Notes under the pieces: generated by a model | What the model saw: the letters and a program-made list of their open reading frames with translations, nothing else | Databases searched by the model: none | Told to the model about the DNA's origin: nothing | Source of the DNA: Romboutsia sp. 13368 | Lineage (GTDB): Bacteria; Bacillota; Clostridia; Peptostreptococcales; Peptostreptococcaceae | NCBI RefSeq assembly: GCF_018336475.1 | Contig: NZ_CP048741.1 | Span: 2,290,201 to 2,296,568, forward strand | Length of the DNA: 6,368 nt | Reading direction: 5' to 3' | Position numbers and translations under genes: made by a program | Part shown: one piece after another, positions 1-4,840 of the stretch | Layout: each line of letters starts with the position of its first letter | Position numbering within the stretch: position 1 is the stretch's first letter

Positions 1-42
1 AAAGTTGTTTTTCTTTGTCAACTTAATTTTTTAAAGTTTTTT
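1..42 (-). promoter_or_regulatory. Partial downstream promoter (-35 and upstream A-tract) reading out of the left edge
   Basis: On the minus strand a perfect TTGACA lies at 21-16, preceded by an A-rich stretch (about 42-22) resembling an UP element. With a 17-base spacer its -10 box would fall just outside the window, so the promoter cannot be completed here. The -35 sits inside a short inverted repeat (AAGTTG at 2-7, CAACTT at 19-24). Together with the complete promoter at 77-105 it would form a tandem pair about 60 bases apart. That layout is common before rRNA and tRNA operons in Firmicutes; the downstream gene is not visible, so its identity is inference. Confidence 0.4.
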
Positions 43-76
43 ATTTTCTTTTGCCCTTTCCTTAAGAACAAGTATA

Positions 77-105
77 ACTATATCATCTAATAATTATATC
101 GTCAA
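77..105 (-). promoter_or_regulatory. Sigma-A-type promoter reading out of the left edge
   Basis: On the minus strand TTGACG (105-100) and TATAGT (82-77) are separated by exactly 17 bases, close to the vegetative sigma-A consensus. The 40 bases upstream (106-145) are almost pure A/T with A-tracts on this strand, as in an UP element. Transcription would start near position 70 and run leftwards through the second promoter fragment. No start codon with a ribosome binding site is seen on the minus strand before the window ends. This suits a stable RNA operon or a long leader. Confidence 0.55.
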
Positions 106-371
106 TACTTTTTTTATTATTTTTTTAATTATTTTAAAAAGTAATTTACCATATATATATTTCTCTATTTATAAGTTATATATACTAGCTTAGTTATAAA
201 AATCTTATATTTAATACTTTAAATATATCCTTATTCTAGGTAGAGCTATTATTGTATTAATATTTTTTAATTAATACAGAAAATGCACATATTAATATTT
301 TTTCTAATATATATATTATTAAAGTGATTTTATAGTATTGTGTATATTATTTTTTGGAGGTGCAACTTAAT
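106..371. other. A/T-rich intergenic region upstream of the Met-rich gene
   Basis: No coding sequence is supported here. The stretch is almost entirely A and T. It contains a 9-bp inverted repeat (253-261 with 270-278, loop ATTTTTTA side) and a 14-base direct repeat TATTAATATTTTTT at 255-268 and 290-303. The inverted repeat has no U-tract after it, so it looks more like an operator dyad or chance A/T symmetry than a terminator. No convincing sigma-A promoter for the plus-strand gene at 372 was found. CATATTAAT at 288-296 weakly resembles the CATA-type -10 box of sporulation sigma factors but lacks a matching -35, so it is not called. Confidence 0.5.
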
Positions 372-830
372 ATGAACTTTGATATGTATTCAAATAACCA
401 ATATAACGATGATTTGGATGCTAGTTATATATACCCTAGACCTTATATAGACCCTATGATGTATGTAAATTCTTGTGGTATGCAGATGAATCCAAATACG
501 ACGGGCGGATATATGACTTATATGAACCCTTATATGAACAACCCTTGCATGTATCAAGGAGCTAATGATTTAGATGAGTATGATGAGGATTATTGTGATA
601 ATCAAGATGATATGTATATTAATATGATGCAACAGCAAATGCAGCCTATGATGCCTGCTATGATTCCACCTCAAATGATGCAACAAATGATGATGCAGAT
701 GATGAGTGGACAAATGCAACCTATGATGCCTTATATGATGATGCCTAGTATGACTCCTATGATGCCTTATATGATGATGCCTGGTATGACTCCTATAAAC
801 ATAGAAGAATTTGATGAGGAAGAAATGTAA
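372..830 (+). CDS. Methionine-rich low-complexity protein of unknown function
   Basis: This 152-residue protein is about one quarter methionine (38 of 152), rising to nearly half over residues 81-140. Residues 1-80 are rich in Asn, Tyr, Asp and Pro with three Cys (35, 59, 75). Residues 85-111 are a Met/Gln tract. Residues 118-141 are two tandem 12-residue units, MMPYMMMP[S/G]MTP, and the tail is acidic. There is no signal peptide or membrane helix. The start is ATG at 372: a GGAGGTG site (356-362) lies 9 bases upstream, whereas the in-frame TTG at 354 overlaps that site and is rejected. I do not recognise a family. Tyr/Asn/Met-rich disordered proteins of this size occur among clostridial spore coat proteins, and clustered Met could bind Cu(I) or scavenge oxidants. 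Both are guesses. The gene stands alone and is convergent to the next. Confidence 0.75.
   Translation: MNFDMYSNNQYNDDLDASYIYPRPYIDPMMYVNSCGMQMNPNTTGGYMTYMNPYMNNPCMYQGANDLDEYDEDYCDNQDDMYINMMQQQMQPMMPAMIPPQMMQQMMMQMMSGQMQPMMPYMMMPSMTPMMPYMMMPGMTPINIEEFDEEEM
723..794 (+). repeat. Two tandem 36-bp in-frame repeats in the Met-rich gene
   Basis: Positions 723-758 and 759-794 are direct copies differing at one base (AGT versus GGT), each encoding the 12-residue unit MMPYMMMP[S/G]MTP. A shorter related segment, QMQPMMP, occurs at residues 89-95 and 114-120, so the C-terminal half looks built by repeated internal duplication. The near identity implies a recent or homogenised duplication and predicts copy-number variation between strains. 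Confidence 0.9.
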
Positions 831-834
831 TTTT

Positions 835-854
835 TTATAATAAATTTATTATAA
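835..854. repeat. Perfect 20-base A/T palindrome after the Met-rich gene
   Basis: TTATAATAAA followed by its exact reverse complement starts 4 bases after the stop codon at 828-830. It contains no G or C, so as RNA it would be a weak hairpin. It may be a 3'-UTR structure or simple A/T symmetry. Confidence 0.5.
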
Positions 855-879
855 GTAGTATAAGAAATTTATATCTGTC

Positions 880-970
880 TATAATATAAATGTATTCCTC
901 ATAATATTCCCCCAATATTATAAATACAAAATAAAGCCATGAATAAATATTCATGGCTTTATTTATTTTT
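880..970 (+). ncRNA. Candidate small RNA or structured 3' UTR with C-rich loop
   Basis: A TATAAT box at 880-885 has no good -35, so the promoter is weak or absent. About 7 bases later a segment of roughly 80 bases begins, holding a single-stranded TTCCTC (894-899). An 8-bp perfect hairpin follows (901-908 with 914-921) whose loop is exactly CCCCC, and then a strong terminator (929-964). A C-rich loop ahead of a terminator is the layout of several Gram-positive regulatory RNAs that pair with Shine-Dalgarno sequences, such as the UCCC-motif Rsa RNAs of Staphylococcus. It could equally be the 3' UTR of the Met-rich gene, processed or not. Confidence 0.3.
929..964. terminator. Bidirectional intrinsic terminator between convergent genes
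   Basis: A 16-bp uninterrupted stem (929-944 with 949-964) around an AAAT loop has the core AAAGCCATGAAT / ATTCATGGCTTT. It is followed by ATTTATTTTT on the plus strand and by a T-rich tract on the minus strand. It sits 4 bases from the stop codon of the minus-strand gene at 969, and so can end both that gene and the plus-strand transcript from the left. Confidence 0.9.
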
Positions 971-2054
971 ATATATCTAAAAAATCATAAAAATCTTCTG
1001 AACCAGATTCAACAAAATCATATAGAACATTTTCTTCAAAGTATAACTCTTCTTTAATATATAGATATTGCTTATAGTTACACTGAAGTATCTTATTTAT
1101 ATACTTTCTATCATTGTCACTATAAGTTCCTACAAAAAACTCGTCTCCCATTTGATAATATATAGCTTTAATATCATTATTTATTATATATACATCTTTC
1201 TTAACATGATTATTGTTAAAATTGAATCTTGTAAAGAATACACTATTATCCATTTCACTTTTTAGTACAAATGGATTATCTTTATAAAATACTTCTAAAA
1301 ACTCATCTATTTTTTTTATATTATATATACTTACAAACTCTGGTTTAGATATCTCATCAAAAACCTCAAAATCAAATATAGGTTCCTTATCAGTTACTAC
1401 CATGGAATTAATTTTAAATCCATTTTCATTTTTATCTATACTAAAAGCTATTTTAGATTTATAGTATCCATCATTATCTTCATATAATGCATCACTTATA
1501 TATCTACCTTTTCCTTTTGAAATTACAATATTTTTTAAAAGTGTTCCATTTATATTAGTTATATGCATATTTGAAATCTCGTCATTTTTAGAAAAATACT
1601 TTAAACTTTCCCTATCCCAAGCTATAAATCTCATAGTCATATAATTTATAAACTCAACTTCATCATCTATCGGTTTACATATCTTAGGATATAACTCTTC
1701 TATAGTCAAATCAGTTTCATATCTTTCTATAATATCAATATACTCATCAACTTCACCTGGAAGTTCTTTTTCATAATAAGAGTTTTTATTTCCAAAATAT
1801 TTAACTAAAAATAAAGCTTCTTCTTTAGATATTCTTATTCTATCTGAACCTAATCCTCCCATAAGTCTTTCTTCTTCTCTATATGATTCATCTTTAGTTG
1901 GATTTTTTAAACTAACATAATCTGCTAGTCCAAGACCTTCCGCATCTAATAAAAAATATTGTATTATTCTATCATCTTCATTTCCCCAACCTATTATAAG
2001 ACCCATAGTTCCCATAAGCCTTGAATTTGTAACCTTTGCAAAATTAAATTTCAT
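969..2054 (-). CDS. Conserved-looking clostridial protein of unknown function
   Basis: A 361-residue acidic soluble protein with no signal peptide, membrane helix or recognisable catalytic motif. The N-terminal 150 residues look the most constrained, with features such as FAKVTNSRLMG (5-15), MGGLG (65-69) and EFINYMTMRF (134-143). The second half is a run of short alternating polar and aromatic segments suggesting beta structure. I have a weak recollection of similar uncharacterised proteins in other clostridia that share the MGGLG and INYxxMRF signatures, but no function is known to me. The start is ATG at 2054, with AGGATGTGA 4 bases upstream. A duplicated ribosome binding site and a six-codon open frame lie just before it. 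The gene is divergent from the HAD phosphatase and ends at a shared terminator. Confidence 0.85.
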   Translation of the reverse strand: MKFNFAKVTNSRLMGTMGLIIGWGNEDDRIIQYFLLDAEGLGLADYVSLKNPTKDESYREEERLMGGLGSDRIRISKEEALFLVKYFGNKNSYYEKELPGEVDEYIDIIERYETDLTIEELYPKICKPIDDEVEFINYMTMRFIAWDRESLKYFSKNDEISNMHITNINGTLLKNIVISKGKGRYISDALYEDNDGYYKSKIAFSIDKNENGFKINSMVVTDKEPIFDFEVFDEISKPEFVSIYNIKKIDEFLEVFYKDNPFVLKSEMDNSVFFTRFNFNNNHVKKDVYIINNDIKAIYYQMGDEFFVGTYSDNDRKYINKILQCNYKQYLYIKEELYFEENVLYDFVESGSEDFYDFLDI

Positions 2055-2058
2055 AAAA

Positions 2059-2076
2059 TCACATCCTTATTTTCAT
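2059..2076 (-). promoter_or_regulatory. Duplicated Shine-Dalgarno with possible five-residue leader peptide
   Basis: On the minus strand AATAAGGAT occurs twice, 16 bases apart (2087-2079 and 2071-2063). The upstream copy precedes an ATG at 2076 that opens a frame of five codons plus TGA (MKIRM, 2076-2059). Its stop overlaps the AGGATGTGA binding site of the 361-residue gene and lies 4 bases before that gene's ATG. A ribosome on the short frame would terminate on the main site and could reinitiate or block it. The spacing of the upstream site (4 bases) is tight, so use of this frame is uncertain. Confidence 0.3.
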
Positions 2077-2201
2077 ATATATCCTTATTATTTTCTTCAT
2101 TTTAGTGAATTAACCATAATCAATATCTATGTTTTTGAATATACTATAAACTAATAAAGCTTATTAAATAATAAAAATAATTCTAATTTATTTTGTATAA
2201 T

Positions 2202-2232
2202 TTTACAACTTACATAATTTTTGTAATATAAT
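2202..2232 (+). promoter_or_regulatory. Probable promoter of the HAD phosphatase gene
   Basis: TTTACA at 2202-2207 is followed by TAATAT (2224-2229, spacer 16) and the overlapping TATAAT (2227-2232, spacer 19). Either pairing is a plausible sigma-A promoter with neither spacer ideal. It would give a leader of roughly 20-25 bases before ATG 2262. A second TATAAT at 2196-2201 has no -35. Confidence 0.4.
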
Positions 2233-2261
2233 AAAATAAATGGTTAATAGAGGTGAGTTTT

Positions 2262-2990
2262 ATGGGAAAAATAGCAGCTTTTTTTGATATAGACGGTACT
2301 CTTTATAGGGATTCTCTTATGGTTGAACATTTTAAAAAGCTTATAAAATATGATATAATCGACCAAAAAGCATGGCTTGAACATGCTAGAGATACTTTTA
2401 TGGACTGGGATAAGAGACAGGGTAATTATGATGATTATTTAGATGAAGTATGTGATTTATATGTAAAGTATTTAATCGGATTAGATAAAACTTGTATAGA
2501 CTTTACTAGCGACCAAGTAATAAACTTAAAATCTGATAGAGTATACAAATATACTCGTTCAAGAATAAAATGGCATTTAGATAATAAACACATTGTAATC
2601 TTTATATCTGGTAGCCCTAATTTTTTAGTAGAAAAAATGGCTAAAAAGTATAGCGTTACAGATTCTATAGGAAGTAACTATGTTTTTGAAAACGGAACGT
2701 TTAACGGTACTGTAATTCCTATGTGGGACTCAAGAAGTAAAAATACTGCTATAGATGATTTTGTAAAGAAGTATGACATTGATTTAAATAAGTCATATGC
2801 ATATGGTGATACCAATGGAGATATAAATATGTTAAGAAGAGTTGGAAATCCAATTGCTATAAATCCAACTAAAGAACTTCTATGTCATATTGCAAATGAT
2901 CCTATCATTTCAAAAACTAGTCAAATAATAGTTGAAAGAAAGGATATCATTTATTCTTTATCTCCAAATGTAGATATATTTGATATATAA
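2262..2990 (+). CDS. HAD superfamily subfamily IB phosphatase (SerB-like)
   Basis: A 242-residue cytosolic hydrolase expected to dephosphorylate a small metabolite through an aspartyl-phosphate intermediate with Mg2+. All HAD motifs are present: motif I DIDGT with nucleophile D9 and acid/base D11; motif II SGSP with S116; motif III lysine K160; and motif IV YGDTNGD with D183 and D187. Residues about 15-100 form a helical C1 cap, as in the IB group that contains phosphoserine phosphatase. Size matches HAD-IB hydrolases. The substrate cannot be told from sequence, and phosphoserine is only one option. The start is ATG 2262, with AGAGGTGA at 2249-2256 and a 5-base gap. The in-frame GTG at 2253 lies within that binding site and is rejected. 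It is divergent from the 361-residue gene and followed by a terminator. Confidence 0.9.
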   Translation: MGKIAAFFDIDGTLYRDSLMVEHFKKLIKYDIIDQKAWLEHARDTFMDWDKRQGNYDDYLDEVCDLYVKYLIGLDKTCIDFTSDQVINLKSDRVYKYTRSRIKWHLDNKHIVIFISGSPNFLVEKMAKKYSVTDSIGSNYVFENGTFNGTVIPMWDSRSKNTAIDDFVKKYDIDLNKSYAYGDTNGDINMLRRVGNPIAINPTKELLCHIANDPIISKTSQIIVERKDIIYSLSPNVDIFDI

Positions 2991-2997
2991 TTATAGT

Positions 2998-3048
2998 AAA
3001 AAAGGACTATCTCATTAAAAATAATTATATTTGGGGTATTCCTTTTTT
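2998..3048 (+). terminator. Intrinsic terminator after the HAD gene
   Basis: The arms 2998-3014 and 3032-3048 pair over 17 positions, with one C/T mismatch and one T/G wobble. The base of the stem is AAAAAAGGA / TCCTTTTTT, so the U-tract forms the 3' arm. It lies 8 bases after the HAD stop and only 8 bases before the binding site of the next gene. No promoter is visible between them. Partial read-through into the zinc-ribbon gene is therefore likely, which would make this an attenuating rather than absolute stop. Confidence 0.75.
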
Positions 3049-3070
3049 AATTCTTAGGGAGGTATATATA

Positions 3071-3841
3071 ATGAAATCTAATATAGAAAAAGATTTAGAT
3101 AATTTAAGTAAAAATTTATATTTAGAGTCACCTGATTTATGGATAGAGTTTTTAGATAAGGTTGGTGCAGGAATATTCGATGAGCTTGTTCTATTTTTTG
3201 CAACTAAGTATAACTATATTTCTATAGTTAAATACGCTATAGAGAACAAACTTATAGACATTAACTCAAAATCAAAAAATAAAGAATTTGCTACTATTTA
3301 CGACCATTTAGTTTATGTAGCAAGACAAAATAAATATAAAGATTTAAATGATTACTTCTATATATTAAAAAATCCTAATAAAGAAGTCCCTCAAAACAAT
3401 AAAAATAAAGAAAAAAATAAAAGTGATAAAAATACAAGTATAAAAAAAGAAAGCCTTAATATACCAACTGTGCTTTGTAAAAAGTGTAACTCAAACATAT
3501 TTGAAACGGGTTACATAGTTTGTGAAAATAAAATATTCAAATACTCTACTGAAGAAAAAAAGCCTATTGAAATAGCCAAGGAAGAACTTAACTCTGTAAT
3601 ATGTTTAAATTGTAATTCTTTAGTTGAAAGTACTACTCCTAAAGACCTAGAATCTTTATGCAATATTACTACTTGTATAAACTGCAAAACTGATTTAAGA
3701 ACTTCAGGTATTATAGATAAAAGAAATTTAGTTTATAATAAAGAATCAAATAAATTTGATTTAGGAGATACTTATTACGCATGCGGTAAATGCGAGAAAG
3801 CTATAAGCGACCAACAAAAAGATTACTTTAAATTAAAATAA
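3071..3841 (+). CDS. Protein with ankyrin-like N-terminus and two tandem zinc ribbons
   Basis: A 256-residue soluble protein in three parts. Residues 1-100 are helical. YNYISIVKYAIENKLIDIN (47-65) resembles a degenerate ankyrin repeat. Residues 101-130 are a Lys/Asn-rich, probably disordered linker. Residues 131-245 hold two zinc-ribbon-like units: C136xxC139 with C178xxC181, and C202xxC205 with C238xxC241. The first knuckles align with each other (CxxC, then a hydrophobic residue and a [TS]GxI turn), suggesting tandem duplication. Extra cysteines are C151 and C197. Structural zinc binding is inferred; the partner could be nucleic acid or protein. The ATG at 3071 follows GGGAGGT (3057-3063) by 7 bases. 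It may be co-transcribed with the HAD gene by read-through. I do not recognise a named family. Confidence 0.85.
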   Translation: MKSNIEKDLDNLSKNLYLESPDLWIEFLDKVGAGIFDELVLFFATKYNYISIVKYAIENKLIDINSKSKNKEFATIYDHLVYVARQNKYKDLNDYFYILKNPNKEVPQNNKNKEKNKSDKNTSIKKESLNIPTVLCKKCNSNIFETGYIVCENKIFKYSTEEKKPIEIAKEELNSVICLNCNSLVESTTPKDLESLCNITTCINCKTDLRTSGIIDKRNLVYNKESNKFDLGDTYYACGKCEKAISDQQKDYFKLK

Positions 3842-3845
3842 ACAT

Positions 3846-3895
3846 AAAAGAGATATGAATTCTAATTCATATCTATTCTAATTCATATCTCTTTT
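3846..3895. terminator. Long-arm terminator with duplicated 3' arm
   Basis: A perfect 16-bp stem joins 3846-3861 (AAAAGAGATATGAATT) to 3880-3895, ending in TTTTT on the plus strand and terminating the zinc-ribbon gene. The 18-base loop contains a second copy of the 3' arm: TTCTAATTCATATCT occurs at 3860-3874 and 3876-3890, period 16. The 5' arm can thus pair with either copy. The 3' end of the stem overlaps the TAA (3897-3895) of the convergent membrane-protein gene, so it can also end that operon, although the minus-strand T-tract is weaker. Confidence 0.85.
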
Positions 3896-4389
3896 TATAA
3901 TACTCTATTTATTATTTTCTTAAACTTAGTGTTGTAATATTCTATAAACAAACTATATATATGGTCATATACAATAAATAATACTTCAAAAGTTAATATT
4001 GTAAATAAGCTTATAGGTATATAAATAAATGGTTTCAATATAACATAAACAATAAAAATCGCTATATTTGCAAACAATATCTTAAGAATATATTCTATAT
4101 ATATAGGTCTGTCACTCTCAATAATATATTTTATCAATCCATATATACTAAATGTAAAAGTATTTAATACCCACTGAAATTTACTATTAATTACTATGAA
4201 TCCTAAAATAACAGATGCTATATAAAAAATAAAACCACTCTTAGGACCATATTCCATTATTATTATAGATATTGGAAGAGACGCTAACCCCATAAGAAAT
4301 ATTGTATTCATAGGTATAACATTTATCAGTATTAATAAAATTAAATTTATAGCTAATAGTATTCCACTATAAGATATCTTTTTACTCAT
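3895..4389 (-). CDS. Small polytopic membrane protein, last gene of the operon
   Basis: A 164-residue integral membrane protein with five or six predicted helices (about 7-27, 30-46, 50-68, 72-90, 100-118 and 121-140) and a basic C-terminal tail. The only conspicuous polar motif is MEYGPKSGF (45-53), between the second and third helices. Length and helix number are similar to ECF-transporter substrate-binding S components, but no S-component signature is clear, so transport is only a possibility. The start is ATG 4389: AAGGGGGA (4401-4394) lies 4 bases upstream, whereas the TTG at 4392 would be too close. That binding site overlaps the stop codon of the preceding gene (10-base gap), implying translational coupling with the cysteine-string TPR protein and a shared, probably membrane-associated, task. 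Confidence 0.8.
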   Translation of the reverse strand: MSKKISYSGILLAINLILLILINVIPMNTIFLMGLASLPISIIIMEYGPKSGFIFYIASVILGFIVINSKFQWVLNTFTFSIYGLIKYIIESDRPIYIEYILKILFANIAIFIVYVILKPFIYIPISLFTILTFEVLFIVYDHIYSLFIEYYNTKFKKIINRVL

Positions 4390-4399
4390 CAAATCCCCC

Positions 4400-4840
4400 T
4401 TAGAAACAGCTTACTAAATCTCCACCGAAGCATTCACAACATGAATCTAGACACCATAATTTTGTACAGTCTTCGCAACAGTCATCACCTAAGCAACAGC
4501 AACAATCATCACAACAACAGCAACAACACCCTCCTAAATCAGAATGTCTTCTTCTATTGTAATTATAAGATCTATCTCTGTAGTCATCTCTATAGAAATT
4601 ATAGCTTTCTAAAAGTTCCTTATATTCTTTATTTTCTGGTTCTAGTTCCGCTGCCTTTATTATACTATCTTCACTTTCTTCATAGTATCCTAAATTCATA
4701 GCAGACAATGAATTTAAATAATACCATTTAGAACATCTTTCACTTATACCTTTTAACGCATTATATGCTTTTTCAAATTCACACTTATCAATAAGTTCTT
4801 TTATATTTAAAAATTTATTATCATATACATTGCTATACAT
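4400..4840 (-). CDS. TPR protein with C-terminal cysteine string
   Basis: A 146-residue protein. Residues 11-80 form one and a half tetratricopeptide repeats; the clear unit is WYYLNSLSAMNLGYYEES (39-56) through ELEPEN (65-70). Residues 81-100 are an Arg/Tyr/Asp linker. Residues 101-146 hold 18 cysteines in 46 residues: C105-110, C113-116, C121-122, C125, C130, C134-135, C137 and C145. The closing motif is LWCLDSCCECFGGDLVSCF. I recall clostridial relatives with the same TPR and closing CECxGGDL motif behind an N-terminal J domain, encoded beside DUF5685; here the J domain is absent. Metal binding, disulfide bonding or lipidation of the string are all possible. No signal peptide is seen. The ATG at 4840 directly abuts the upstream TAA (4843-4841), and its binding site AAGGTG lies inside the upstream gene. 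Confidence 0.85.
   Translation of the reverse strand: MYSNVYDNKFLNIKELIDKCEFEKAYNALKGISERCSKWYYLNSLSAMNLGYYEESEDSIIKAAELEPENKEYKELLESYNFYRDDYRDRSYNYNRRRHSDLGGCCCCCCDDCCCCLGDDCCEDCTKLWCLDSCCECFGGDLVSCF

Noticed and set aside
288..296. Sporulation sigma-K-like -10 box before the Met-rich gene
   Set aside because: CATATTAAT does not match CATAnnnTA and has no AC-type -35 at the right distance.
354..371. TTG start adding six residues to the Met-rich protein
   Set aside because: The TTG overlaps the GGAGGTG ribosome binding site that correctly spaces the ATG at 372.
1068..1265. Plus-strand open frame of 65 codons
   Set aside because: Antisense to the 361-residue gene, no ribosome binding site, composition of a reverse-strand shadow.
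2253..2261. GTG start adding three residues to the HAD phosphatase
   Set aside because: The GTG is part of the AGAGGTGA binding site for ATG 2262, and the HAD fold starts right after that ATG.
4390..4392. TTG start for the membrane protein
   Set aside because: It lies 1 base from the AAGGGGGA site, while ATG 4389 has workable spacing.
4403..4540. Cys-rich tail as a secreted RiPP or bacteriocin precursor
   Set aside because: The tail is fused to a TPR domain without a leader or cleavage motif, and no export or maturation enzyme of a known RiPP class is present.
4441..4701. Plus-strand open frame of 86 codons
   Set aside because: Antisense to the cysteine-string gene; its Asn/His runs are the reverse reading of the Cys codons.
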